DNA of 64,000 nt, taken from Companilactobacillus mishanensis (GTDB lineage: Bacteria; Bacillota; Bacilli; Lactobacillales; Lactobacillaceae). Position 1 is the stretch's first letter. Each line of letters starts with the position of its first letter. The translations under genes and the position numbers were made by a program. Below, in pieces: positions 53,132-61,946 of the stretch. The notes beneath the pieces are model-generated. The model had not been told where the DNA came from. It saw nothing but the letters and a program-made list of their open reading frames with translations, and made no database searches. The stretch lies in NCBI RefSeq assembly GCF_003946505.1, contig NZ_RHON01000001.1:124001-188000 (forward strand), in the 5' to 3' direction.

Positions 53132-53695
53132 TTGTTTCAAGCAGAAATCATGGCCTTATTGTTTGTTGCCGGTGACCAGGGAGTTTCAGAATCTGACCTT
53201 GCTTCATTGATTGGCATCGATAAATCAGCATTACGACAAAATGTCGAGCAATTGCAGATCGAGTTGGCATCAAATAAAAATTCAGGTATCAAATTAGTAA
53301 AATATAATAGTACATTCAAGCTAGTCACCAAAGAGGAATACAATGAGCTACTTACCAAATTTTTTAAATCTGGACTCGGGACTAAGCTAAGTCAAGCCGC
53401 TTTAGAAGTTTTGTCGATCGTAGCCTATCGACAACCAATCACAAGGGTAGAAATTGACGGGATTCGTGGCGTTCAAAGTTCAGGTAGTGTGAATACATTG
53501 GTGGCAAGAAAACTCATAAAAGAAAATGGAAAAAAGGATGTCCCCGGTCATCCTAACTTATATGTTGTAACTGACTATTTCTTTGATTACTTTGGAATTA
53601 AAAGTTTAGATGAATTACCAAAAATTGAAAATTTTGAAACACCACAAAATGGCAATATAGACTTATTTGAAGGAGTAACATATGGAAAAAATTAG
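53132..53695 (+). CDS. scpB: Segregation and condensation protein B
   Basis: Dimeric winged-helix partner of ScpA. 187 residues: IMALLFVAGDQGVSESDLASLIG, then LSQAALEVLSIVAYRQPITRVEIDGIRGVQSSGSVNTL, the ScpB hallmark. TTG start after GAGGAATTAAAA, two bases after scpA. Its end overlaps rluB by 14 bases. Confidence 0.95.
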   Translation: MFQAEIMALLFVAGDQGVSESDLASLIGIDKSALRQNVEQLQIELASNKNSGIKLVKYNSTFKLVTKEEYNELLTKFFKSGLGTKLSQAALEVLSIVAYRQPITRVEIDGIRGVQSSGSVNTLVARKLIKENGKKDVPGHPNLYVVTDYFFDYFGIKSLDELPKIENFETPQNGNIDLFEGVTYGKN

Positions 53696-54404
53696 ATTAC
53701 AAAAAGCAATGGCAGATGCAGGAGTAGCTTCAAGACGTAAGTCAGAAGAACTTATTGCAAAAGGCCACGTTACCGTAGATGGTAAAACTGTTACTGAAAT
53801 GGGTATTAAGGTCGATAATCATAATAAAATTGAGGTCGACGGCATGCCTTTAAAGCATGAGAAAAAACGTTATATTTTAATGTATAAACCTCGTGGAGTG
53901 ATTTCTGCGGTCAAAGATGATAAGGATCGCAAAGTAATCACGGACTTCTTGAAAGAAGATGTTGAAGAGCGTGTTTACCCAATCGGTAGACTCGACTACG
54001 ATACTTCTGGTTTGATTTTGATGACAAATGATGGAGAATTTGCCAATTTATTAATGCATCCCAGATATCATGTTGAGAAGACTTATATTGCAAAAGTTCA
54101 GGGATTCTTGAGTACCGAAGAGATAAAGAAGCTTGAAAAAGGTATTCAATTCAAGGATTACAAATCTTCTCCAGCAAAAGTTAAGGTTATGTCTAAAGAT
54201 ACTAAGAAGAATACTTCATTAGTAAGAATGACAATTCATGAAGGTCATAATCATCAGGTCAAGAATATGTTTGCTGCTGTGAAACATCCAGTAACCAAAT
54301 TATCTAGAGAAAAGTATGGTTTTTTGACTCTAGATGGCCTAGTTTCAGGAAAATATCGTGATTTGACTCGACAAGAGGTAGCACTATTGAAGGAAAGAAA
54401 ATAA
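53682..54404 (+). CDS. rluB: 23S rRNA pseudouridine synthase RluB
   Basis: Makes pseudouridine in helix 89-region of 23S rRNA (position by homology to RluB). 240 residues: N-terminal S4 domain (MEKIRLQKAMADAGVASRRKSEELI) and the catalytic Asp in GRLDYDTSGL. AAGGAG lies inside the end of scpB before its ATG. Confidence 0.93.
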   Translation: MEKIRLQKAMADAGVASRRKSEELIAKGHVTVDGKTVTEMGIKVDNHNKIEVDGMPLKHEKKRYILMYKPRGVISAVKDDKDRKVITDFLKEDVEERVYPIGRLDYDTSGLILMTNDGEFANLLMHPRYHVEKTYIAKVQGFLSTEEIKKLEKGIQFKDYKSSPAKVKVMSKDTKKNTSLVRMTIHEGHNHQVKNMFAAVKHPVTKLSREKYGFLTLDGLVSGKYRDLTRQEVALLKERK

Positions 54405-54438
54405 TTTGATATAGTTTAATTATAAATTTAATAGTTGG

Positions 54439-54549
54439 TTTTCAGGGCAGGGTGAGATTCCCGACCGGCGGTACAGTCCGCTACCCAGCATTGCTGGTTG
54501 ATTGGGTGAAATTCCCAAACCGATAGTTAAAGTCTAGATGGAAGAAAAC
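54439..54549 (+). ncRNA. FMN riboswitch (RFN element)
   Basis: All conserved RFN blocks are present: TTCAGGGCAGGGTGAGATTCCCGACCGGCGGTA in two parts around 54441-54473, AGTCCGC, then GGGTGAAATTCCCAAACCGAT, and AGTCTAGATGGAAGAA at 54530-54545. FMN binding should favour the downstream terminator and shut off ribU. Confidence 0.95.
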
Positions 54550-54550
54550 A

Positions 54551-54594
54551 GAGAGAGATCTGTTCTGGCGCGCCCAAAATAGGTCTCTTTTTCT
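54551..54594 (+). terminator. Riboswitch expression-platform terminator
   Basis: AGAGATCT pairs with AGGTCTCT (one mismatch) around an internal GGCGCGCC-containing loop and is followed by T5. Just downstream AATCAAC/GTTGATT (about 54600-54620) forms a hairpin whose loop holds the ribU Shine-Dalgarno, a possible second control point. Confidence 0.7.
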
Positions 54595-54624
54595 TCGGGA
54601 ATCAACGAGAAAGGTTGATTTGTT

Positions 54625-55176
54625 ATGGGAAGAAGTACAGTTAAATTTCACGCATTGATAGGGGTTTCAATTTTTTCAGCTTTGGCAGCTATTCTGATGT
54701 TTTTTGAGTTTCCAGTATTATTCTGGCTACCATTTTTGAAAGTTGATTTTAGTGATGTCGTTACGTTAATTGGTTCATTAGTTTTTGGACCAATTGGGGG
54801 AACTGCAATTGCCTTCATAAAAGCTTTAGTTCACTTGCTGATCACCGGATCAGGTGTGGCTGGAGTTATCGGAGACTTTTCTAACTTTGTCGGTGGTGTG
54901 AGTTTGTTACTCCCATTCACATACTTCTGGCAAAAAGGTAAAAAATTCATGGCAGTACTTACTGGTATGATCACTATGACCGTGGTAATGTCTGTTTTGA
55001 ATTACTTTGTTGTTATGCCACTTTATATGAATGTGGTAGGGATGCAATTAAATATGAGCTTGTCGAAATATGTTGCTACAGTAGTAATTCCATTTAATAT
55101 TGTAAAATCATTGATCACTAGTTTAGGTGTAATAATCATTTACCCTAGATTAGAGGGTCATTTCACACTGAAATAG
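54625..55176 (+). CDS. ribU: Riboflavin transporter RibU (ECF S component)
   Basis: Substrate-binding membrane subunit of an ECF importer for riboflavin. A 183-residue protein with six helices and the RibU features FFEFPVLFWLPFLKVDFSDVVTLIG and GPIGGTAIAFIKALVHLL. It works with the shared EcfA-EcfA'-EcfT module, not in this window. The FMN riboswitch directly upstream confirms the substrate. Confidence 0.95.
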   Translation: MGRSTVKFHALIGVSIFSALAAILMFFEFPVLFWLPFLKVDFSDVVTLIGSLVFGPIGGTAIAFIKALVHLLITGSGVAGVIGDFSNFVGGVSLLLPFTYFWQKGKKFMAVLTGMITMTVVMSVLNYFVVMPLYMNVVGMQLNMSLSKYVATVVIPFNIVKSLITSLGVIIIYPRLEGHFTLK

Positions 55177-55269
55177 GTTAATCTTTGTGGGTTTTTATGA
55201 ATCTTTTAAGAAAAAATTTAAATTAATATGCTATTCTTATAGGGATAGAAATTAGGAGGTTGGTTTTTA

Positions 55270-56307
55270 ATGCCTGAGAATAACAATAATAATACTTCCG
55301 GTTCAAGAATTCCTGAATCAACGGAAGGTTTGAGTCGAAAGGGTTCAGTTACCCCAGAAGATTTAAGAAAATACAATTTAGTACCATCAAACGAAGACGA
55401 AGCAACACCTTCAAATACTGATAGTGTAGTTGGACAAGATGTTGGAACAAGTTCAGATTTTGTAAATAATGTTCCAAGATCTACTCCAAATTCTGAACCA
55501 ACTGAGACACCAAATACTTTCAACAATGACGATAGCGTCGATCATCTACAAGCAAGTAAAGCAAATGATGAGAGTGCTAAAGTTGCTGCAGGTGTTGGTG
55601 CCGGTATGGCTGCTGGATCAGCTATGCGCGAAAACGAAACTACAAAAGCCGATGGAACTAGTGATAATACTAGTGAAGAAAAGCCATGGGAAAACAGTTT
55701 TGATTCTGACACTGATGAAGAAGGTCATGTTTCACGTGCAGTTAGTAAAAGCAAGCAACGTGGTAATCATACCTTGGTTACTATCTTGGTCGTAATTTTG
55801 ATTGCTCTAATGTTTATTCCTGTTATCTATACTTTTGTAAAAGGTGACAGTAGTAATAACTTAGACAACAACCAAACTGAACAATCTGTTGAAAAACAAG
55901 ATAAAGATTCATCCAAGAAATCTAATTCTAAAAAATCTTCAACTAAGAAGAAGTCAACTACAAAGAAAAAGACTACAACTCCAAAAAAGAAGAAGAGTTC
56001 AAAATCTGATTCCGATTCAAATGCCAACATGGGAACTGTAGATGAGAATACAAATTCTAACGCTGGTAGTGACACAACTACAGGAACTGATACAACAACT
56101 GCTAACCAAGGCAACACTGGTGGTACAACAGATAATTCAGCTTCACAATCAGCTGGTCAAACAACTGGTGGCGGAACTTACACTGTTAAACAAGGTGAAG
56201 GTTGGTATAGAGCTGCTGTAAATAGTGGTATGACTACTGCTCAGTTACAAGCTTTGAATCCAAATGTAAGTACTTTATCTCCAGGTACACAATTACGTAC
56301 AAAATAA
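55270..56307 (+). CDS. Membrane-anchored LysM protein
   Basis: A 345-residue protein without cleavable signal: residues 1-165 acidic and Asn/Ser-rich, probably cytoplasmic; one helix at about 167-188 (TLVTILVVILIALMFIPVIYTFV); a long Lys/Ser/Thr linker; and a C-terminal LysM domain at about 302-345 (TYTVKQGEGWYRAAVNSGMT). It is therefore a type II membrane protein whose LysM domain binds peptidoglycan. The role is unknown; similar proteins often sit near cell-division genes. AGGAGG precedes the ATG by 11 bases. Confidence 0.82.
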   Translation: MPENNNNNTSGSRIPESTEGLSRKGSVTPEDLRKYNLVPSNEDEATPSNTDSVVGQDVGTSSDFVNNVPRSTPNSEPTETPNTFNNDDSVDHLQASKANDESAKVAAGVGAGMAAGSAMRENETTKADGTSDNTSEEKPWENSFDSDTDEEGHVSRAVSKSKQRGNHTLVTILVVILIALMFIPVIYTFVKGDSSNNLDNNQTEQSVEKQDKDSSKKSNSKKSSTKKKSTTKKKTTTPKKKKSSKSDSDSNANMGTVDENTNSNAGSDTTTGTDTTTANQGNTGGTTDNSASQSAGQTTGGGTYTVKQGEGWYRAAVNSGMTTAQLQALNPNVSTLSPGTQLRTK

Positions 56308-56315
56308 GGTAAAAT

Positions 56316-56346
56316 AAAAGACAGGTCAGTTCCTGTCTTTTTTTAT
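56316..56346 (+). terminator. Terminator of the LysM gene
   Basis: AAAAGACAGG pairs with CCTGTCTTTT around TCAGTT, then T-run. Confidence 0.85.
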
Positions 56347-56368
56347 TTTTAGAAATGGGTGTAAATTA

Positions 56369-57028
56369 ATGCAAATAGCAATTGATGGACCAGCTTCAGC
56401 TGGTAAGAGTACGATCGCTAAATTGATCGCTAAAAATCTTAAATTCGTATACTGCGATACTGGTGCAATGTATCGTACTGTAACTTTACTTGCCAAAAAC
56501 AACAATGTAGGCTATGGTAATGTCTCTGGAATATTAAATTTAATGAATTCACATGAAATCAAATTCCTAAATACTGAAAATGGTCAAGATGTTCTTCTTG
56601 ATGGTAAAAACGTTTCTGACGAAATCAGGAGTGAAGAAATCACCAATAATGTTTCTCAAGTTTCAGCTATCAAAGAGGTCCGTGAAAAATTAGTTGAGAT
56701 GCAACGTAATTTGGCAAATGATACTGATATTGTGATGGACGGTAGAGATATCGGTACAACAGTTCTACCAAAGGCAGAAGTAAAAATTTTCTTAATTGCC
56801 AGCGTTAAAGTTAGAGCTGAACGACGTTACAAAGAGAACGTTGAACGTGGCATTGATACGCCTCTAAAAACTTTAGAGGATGAAATTGCTGCACGCGACT
56901 ATAAAGATTCACATCGAGAAATTTCTCCATTGAGAAAAGCAGACGATGCCGTTGAATTAGATAGTTCAGATATGAGTATTCAAGAAGTAGTAGATAAAGT
57001 TACTGAAATAGTTAATTCTCACAAATAA
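56369..57028 (+). CDS. cmk: Cytidylate kinase
   Basis: Phosphorylates CMP and dCMP. 219 residues, P-loop GPASAGKST at 6-14, DTGAMYR, and [11 protein letters not shown]. It is followed by der 13 bases later. In many Firmicutes an rpsA-like gene stands between cmk and der; here it is absent. Confidence 0.95.
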   Translation: MQIAIDGPASAGKSTIAKLIAKNLKFVYCDTGAMYRTVTLLAKNNNVGYGNVSGILNLMNSHEIKFLNTENGQDVLLDGKNVSDEIRSEEITNNVSQVSAIKEVREKLVEMQRNLANDTDIVMDGRDIGTTVLPKAEVKIFLIASVKVRAERRYKENVERGIDTPLKTLEDEIAARDYKDSHREISPLRKADDAVELDSSDMSIQEVVDKVTEIVNSHK

Positions 57029-57041
57029 GGAGGTAGTGCAT

Positions 57042-58355
57042 ATGGCAGTACCAGTAGTAGCATTAGTAGGTCGACCAAATGTTGGTAAGTCAACGATTTT
57101 TAATCGAATTATCAATGAAAGACTATCTATTGTTGAAGATACTCCCGGTGTAACGAGAGATCGAATTTATGCTAGAGCTAGTTGGCTTGGACGTGAATTT
57201 AGATTGATCGATACAGGTGGTATTGATATGAGTGACGAGCCACTGACGGTTCAAATCAAAAACCAAGCTGAAATCGCTATTGATGAAGCAGATGTAATTG
57301 TATTTATCGTTAATGGTCAAAATAGTGTCACTAAAGAAGATGAAGATGTCGCTAAGATTCTTTATCGTACAAAAAAACCAGTTATTTTGGCTGTAAATAA
57401 GGCTGATAATCCAGAACAACGTCAAAATATTTATGATTTCTACACATTGGGCTTTGGTGATCCAAATCCCGTTTCCGGTTCACAAGGAACTGGTCTAGGT
57501 GATTTGTTGGATGAAGTTGTTAAAGCATTTCCAAACGAAGATAATCATGAAAAAGATGAGTCAATCAAATTTAGTTTTATAGGACGTCCAAATGTTGGTA
57601 AATCATCACTAGTTAACGCTATTTTAAAAGATGATCGTGTTATTGTTTCCAACATGGAAGGTACTACTAGAGATGCCATTGATACGAAATATTATGATGA
57701 AACTCTGGAAAAAGAATTTACCATGATCGATACAGCTGGTATCAGAAAACGTGGAAAAGTTTATGAAAACACTGAAAAGTATTCAGTATTGAGAGCACTG
57801 AGTGCCATAGATAAATCTGACGTTGTTTGTGTTGTTCTGAATGCTGAAGAAGGTATCCGTGAACAAGATAAACGTGTTGCTGGATATGCCCACAATGCTG
57901 GTAAAGGTGTGATCATTGTTGTTAACAAATGGGATGCTTTGAAAAAAGATACTCATACAATGAAGGACTTTGAAAATCAGATACGAGTTGAATTCCAGTA
58001 CTTATCTTATGCACCGATCCTTTTCACTTCCGCAGTGAAAGGACAGAGATTGGATAAGATTCCTGAATTAGTTTCACGTGTCTTTGATAATAGACACCGT
58101 CGTATTCAATCAGCAATGCTAAATGATCTATTGTTGCGTGCAACTTCAATTGCACCAACACCTGTCGTAAACGGTAAAAGGTTGAGAATTTATTACATGA
58201 CTCAAGTTGCGATCCAACCACCAACATTTGTTGTTTTTGTTAACGACAATGAATTACTTCACTTTTCATATGAAAGATTTTTAATCAACCAATTGAGAGA
58301 TACTTTTGATTTTGAAGGTACTCCGATCAAAATCTTGCCAAGAAAGCGAAAGTAA
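57042..58355 (+). CDS. der: Ribosome assembly GTPase Der (EngA)
   Basis: Essential double GTPase of large-subunit assembly. From ATG 57042 (AAGGAGG upstream) it is 437 residues: G1 with GRPNVGKST (about 8-16) and DTGGID, G2 with GRPNVGKSS (about 181-189) and DTAGIRKRG, and a C-terminal KH-like domain. An in-frame GTG six bases upstream overlaps the ribosome site and is rejected. Confidence 0.96.
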   Translation: MAVPVVALVGRPNVGKSTIFNRIINERLSIVEDTPGVTRDRIYARASWLGREFRLIDTGGIDMSDEPLTVQIKNQAEIAIDEADVIVFIVNGQNSVTKEDEDVAKILYRTKKPVILAVNKADNPEQRQNIYDFYTLGFGDPNPVSGSQGTGLGDLLDEVVKAFPNEDNHEKDESIKFSFIGRPNVGKSSLVNAILKDDRVIVSNMEGTTRDAIDTKYYDETLEKEFTMIDTAGIRKRGKVYENTEKYSVLRALSAIDKSDVVCVVLNAEEGIREQDKRVAGYAHNAGKGVIIVVNKWDALKKDTHTMKDFENQIRVEFQYLSYAPILFTSAVKGQRLDKIPELVSRVFDNRHRRIQSAMLNDLLLRATSIAPTPVVNGKRLRIYYMTQVAIQPPTFVVFVNDNELLHFSYERFLINQLRDTFDFEGTPIKILPRKRK

Positions 58356-58436
58356 CGGTATTTACCTGACATTATGAAAAAAGTATCAATTTTTTTATAA
58401 AAAACGTTTATTTATTGGAATTTGGACCTTAAACGC

Positions 58437-58465
58437 TTGCTACATCCCCATTGCTATGGTATTTT
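58437..58465 (+). promoter_or_regulatory. Promoter of hup
   Basis: TTGCTA (58437-58442), 17 bases, TATTTT (58460-58465) with TGG before it. Confidence 0.55.
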
Positions 58466-58543
58466 TGTAGTTGGAATGATGAACACAAACGTCAATTGTT
58501 CATAGTTTCTAAAAAATTTTTTTATCTCCGGAGGTTATTACAC

Positions 58544-58819
58544 ATGGCAAACAAAGCAGAACTTATCGATAGTGTTGCTAGCAAAACAGGATTAACAAAG
58601 AAAGATGCAACTTCAGCAGTAGATGCTGTTTTTGAATCAATTCAAGAAAACTTATCAGAAGGTAACAAAGTACAACTTATTGGCTTTGGTAACTTCGAAG
58701 TACGTCAACGTGCAGCTCGTAAGGGTCGTAACCCACAAACAGGTGAAGAAATTAAGATTCCAGCAAGCAAAGTACCTGCATTCAAACCAGGTAAAGCTTT
58801 GAAGGATTCAGTTAAATAG
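58544..58819 (+). CDS. hup: DNA-binding protein HU
   Basis: 91-residue nucleoid protein. [22 protein letters not shown], then the HU signature [24 protein letters not shown] with the DNA-intercalating Pro. ATG 58544 follows CGGAGG; an upstream in-frame extension of 31 codons is not real. Codon usage is strongly optimised. Confidence 0.97.
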   Translation: MANKAELIDSVASKTGLTKKDATSAVDAVFESIQENLSEGNKVQLIGFGNFEVRQRAARKGRNPQTGEEIKIPASKVPAFKPGKALKDSVK

Positions 58820-58832
58820 TTTTATTTCTTGG

Positions 58833-58856
58833 GGGCGGTCTTTAGACCGCTTTTTT
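58833..58856 (+). terminator. Terminator of hup
   Basis: GCGGTC-TTTA-GACCGC, then T6. Confidence 0.9.
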
Positions 58857-58879
58857 AATGCAAAAATGGAGGAATAAAT

Positions 58880-60127
58880 TTGAGTAAAGCAGACGAAGTT
58901 ATTGAAACAATTGACGCGGGTGATTTCACAGATGTGGATGGTTTGATCCAAGAATCGCTTGAACAAGATGATGATCAAACAAAATTCTCTCTAGCCGAAA
59001 CTTTACTAAGTCGAGGTTTGTCAGTACAAGCTAAAACCATCTATGAACATCTATTAGAACTTTATCCAGATGAAGGACAAATTTTATCAAGATTGGCCGA
59101 AATTGCAGTTTCTGATGGTGATACCGATCAAGCTCTAAGCTATATTTCTGAAATTGGGCCTGATTCTCCATCGTATGCCGAAAATTTACTGGTTTCAGCT
59201 GATATTTATCAATCGCAAGGAATGTATGAAGTAAGTGAGCAAAAGCTATTAGAGGGCGTTAGATTGTATCCTGATGAAGACGTCTTTAGATTTGCGATTG
59301 CTGAACTGTATTTTGATGAGAATAATTTTAGTAAGGCCTTAGTATTTTATAATTTCTTATTAGATGATGGAATCGATGAGTATTCTGGTATTTCTATCAA
59401 ATTGCGTAAAGCTAGTTCATTATCTGGTAATGGTCAATACGAGGAAGCAATTTCAGAGTTTGAAAATCTGAATGCCATCGAACTAAATGAAGATGCACAA
59501 TATCAACTAGGATTTTTATACAACCAGGTCAAGAATTACAACAAATCAATTTCGACCTTAGAACAGTTGTTGGAGATCAATCACGATTATCCAACAGCTT
59601 ATGTTGTATTAGCTGACGATTATTTGAATATCAAGGATAATCAACAATCGTTCAAATATGCTCAATTAGGACTTAATATCAATGAGTTAGACGAAAAACT
59701 ATATGAAATCGCATTTGATGCCGGAGTTTCTGAAGATGCTGACAATGCAATCAAGATTATCAAAAAAGGTATCGGTACTGTAGAGACACCGCTACCATTA
59801 GTAATTAGATTAAGTGATTTTTACATTACCCATGGGCAATACAAGAATAACCTAGATCTACTTGCTGATTTCGACACAAATAATAATCCAAAACTTATTT
59901 GGAATCTGGCAAAGTCATACTTTGAAACAGATGACATTCAAAAAGCTCAAGAAAATATTGGTTTAGCATTTGAAGAATATAAAGATAATATTGACTTCTT
60001 GAGTGACATGATAGAAATTTTACGTAGTTCTGGAGATTCTCCGGCACTAAAAGCAGCATTACAACTATACTTGCGTAAAAATCCTGACAATGAGGATATG
60101 CAAGAATTATTAGATCAAATGAGGTAA
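58880..60127 (+). CDS. TPR-repeat protein, YpiA-like
   Basis: A 415-residue soluble protein made almost entirely of about ten degenerate TPR helices (AKTIYEHLLELYPDEGQILSRLAEIA, ALVFYNFLLDDG, SISTLEQLLEINHDYPTAYVVLADDYL). No catalytic domain. It acts as a scaffold; partners are unknown. TTG start after GGAGGAATAAAT. Directly followed by cca, as in Bacillus and lactobacilli. Confidence 0.85.
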   Translation: MSKADEVIETIDAGDFTDVDGLIQESLEQDDDQTKFSLAETLLSRGLSVQAKTIYEHLLELYPDEGQILSRLAEIAVSDGDTDQALSYISEIGPDSPSYAENLLVSADIYQSQGMYEVSEQKLLEGVRLYPDEDVFRFAIAELYFDENNFSKALVFYNFLLDDGIDEYSGISIKLRKASSLSGNGQYEEAISEFENLNAIELNEDAQYQLGFLYNQVKNYNKSISTLEQLLEINHDYPTAYVVLADDYLNIKDNQQSFKYAQLGLNINELDEKLYEIAFDAGVSEDADNAIKIIKKGIGTVETPLPLVIRLSDFYITHGQYKNNLDLLADFDTNNNPKLIWNLAKSYFETDDIQKAQENIGLAFEEYKDNIDFLSDMIEILRSSGDSPALKAALQLYLRKNPDNEDMQELLDQMR

Positions 60128-60131
60128 ATTT

Positions 60132-61328
60132 ATGCAGATCAAACAACTACCAACAGACTTTCAGCAAGCGCTACCGATATTAGAAATGATTGAAACAGCT
60201 GGATTTGAAGCCTATTTCGTTGGGGGTAGTGTGCGCGATCACATATTAGGTTTGCCGATCCATGATGTGGATATTGCAACGAGTGCTTATCCTGAAGAAA
60301 TCAAGTCAATTTTTAAACATACTGTCGATACCGGAATCAAGCATGGTACCGTGACTGTTTTGATGAACGATAACTCTTATGAAATAACCACTTTTAGAAC
60401 AGAATCAGGTTATCAAGATTATCGTCGTCCGGATAAAGTTACTTTTGTCAGGTCATTGGAAGACGATTTGAAACGTCGAGATTTTACGATCAATGCACTT
60501 GCAGTCGATAGAAATGGTAATGTCGTAGACAAATTTGATGGACTGACCGATTTGGATAATCAAATTATCAGAGCTGTTGGCGTCCCTGAAGAAAGATTTC
60601 ATGAGGATGCGCTCAGAATGATGCGCGCAGTCAGATTTCAATCACAGCTAGATTTCACCATTGAGCCAGAGACAGCTGCTGCAATCGAAGACAATGCTCC
60701 ATTGTTGGAAAAAATAGCAGTTGAGCGTATTCGAGAAGAGTTTATAAAAATGATGATCGGACGTGCTTGGAAGATTGGATTCAAAGAATTTTTGAATTTA
60801 AATCTATCTGAGTATTGTCCTGAATTTGCTGGTCAAGCCAGCAAACTAAATAATTTATTATCGACTGAAGATTTTCAAATGGTAGATGATGAAATGGCTT
60901 GGACTGCTATCGGATTTGTATTGGAACACTCGGAAGAAAAATTAAGCAAATTTCTTCGTGATTGGAAAGTATCTAATAAGTCACGCGAAGCCTGTGTTTC
61001 GACGATGAGAATACTAAAGTTGATCCAGTCGAATAGCCTAGAGATCTGGGATTATTATAAAGATGGTCTGGATAATGTTTCTAGAGCTGAGAAACTTGCT
61101 GAGCTTTTCGATATCAAATTTGACCGGGAAAAGCTTGATAAATTGATCGATGCCATCCCGATAAATAGTTCACATGATTTGAAAATAAGCGGTAATGATG
61201 TCATTAAAACATTAAATATCAAGCCAGGTCCTGAAATCGGTTTCTTTATGAATAAACTGGAGAAAGCCGTCGTTACGCAAACGGTTACAAATTCTTACGA
61301 AGATTTACAAAGATATTTGTTAAAATAA
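60132..61328 (+). CDS. cca: CCA tRNA nucleotidyltransferase
   Basis: Adds or repairs the CCA end of tRNA. A 398-residue class II enzyme: GGSVRDHILGLPIHDVDIAT with catalytic DxD, RDFTINALAVDRNG, and the nucleotide-selecting RRMxAxRF-like FHEDALRMMRAVRFQSQLDF. It starts 4 bases after the TPR gene stop. Confidence 0.95.
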   Translation: MQIKQLPTDFQQALPILEMIETAGFEAYFVGGSVRDHILGLPIHDVDIATSAYPEEIKSIFKHTVDTGIKHGTVTVLMNDNSYEITTFRTESGYQDYRRPDKVTFVRSLEDDLKRRDFTINALAVDRNGNVVDKFDGLTDLDNQIIRAVGVPEERFHEDALRMMRAVRFQSQLDFTIEPETAAAIEDNAPLLEKIAVERIREEFIKMMIGRAWKIGFKEFLNLNLSEYCPEFAGQASKLNNLLSTEDFQMVDDEMAWTAIGFVLEHSEEKLSKFLRDWKVSNKSREACVSTMRILKLIQSNSLEIWDYYKDGLDNVSRAEKLAELFDIKFDREKLDKLIDAIPINSSHDLKISGNDVIKTLNIKPGPEIGFFMNKLEKAVVTQTVTNSYEDLQRYLLK

Positions 61329-61388
61329 TAACAACCGTGGTATTATTACCTTAGTAAGTATTTTAGTATTCGAAAGGGTGGTAACAAC

Positions 61389-61853
61389 ATGAGCAAGCAT
61401 GTTTTTAAAGAATTAAAATTTTATTTCAGAAATGGCGATACATGGACGGTCGATCACGGTGAAATGAGTGATGTATGGATCTCACGTGTTACAACCAGTT
61501 TTGGTCGTATCGAAGGTGGCCGTATGCAAGAAATCCACCCATGTAAGAGATTTAGAATTGAGATTCTTCCTGAAGCTGACTATATCAAGGATACTGATGT
61601 GTCAACTGCTGCAATGGCAGATGGTATGTTCAACCGTATCATTAAATACCAAGATATCGAAAAACTTGATATTGAATTTGGTCCTGATGAAAATAAGGAA
61701 CCAATGGAAATTTACTTGCCATTCAAGCAAAAAGATGCTGAAGGCCTAGATAACGTTTATCAATCATCAGCTATTTCAAAACAAAACGGTAACTTATATG
61801 TCGCTGTTGATGAAGATCATTCAGTATACGATCTTTACAAAGACAGATTGTAA
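61389..61853 (+). CDS. Conserved-looking protein of unknown function (154 aa)
   Basis: A soluble 154-residue acidic protein (FKELKFYFRNGDTWTVDHGEMSDVWISRVTTSFGRIEGGRMQEI ... IYLPFKQKDAEG). No motif I can assign. The N-terminal half looks beta-rich and the central IHPCKRFRIEILP may form a strand pair. Strong site AAAGGGTGG and own terminator indicate a real, well-expressed gene. Confidence 0.75.
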   Translation: MSKHVFKELKFYFRNGDTWTVDHGEMSDVWISRVTTSFGRIEGGRMQEIHPCKRFRIEILPEADYIKDTDVSTAAMADGMFNRIIKYQDIEKLDIEFGPDENKEPMEIYLPFKQKDAEGLDNVYQSSAISKQNGNLYVAVDEDHSVYDLYKDRL

Positions 61854-61864
61854 GATTTATTTTG

Positions 61865-61893
61865 AAGTCCTATTTCAGATAGGGCTTTTTTTA
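61865..61893 (+). terminator. Terminator of the 154-aa protein gene
   Basis: AAGTCCTAT pairs with ATAGGGCTT (one G-U) around TTCAG, then T7. Confidence 0.85.
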
Positions 61894-61946
61894 ATGCTCA
61901 ATTTCGACTAAAATATTAACTAACTCTAGAATATGTGGTGAATTAC

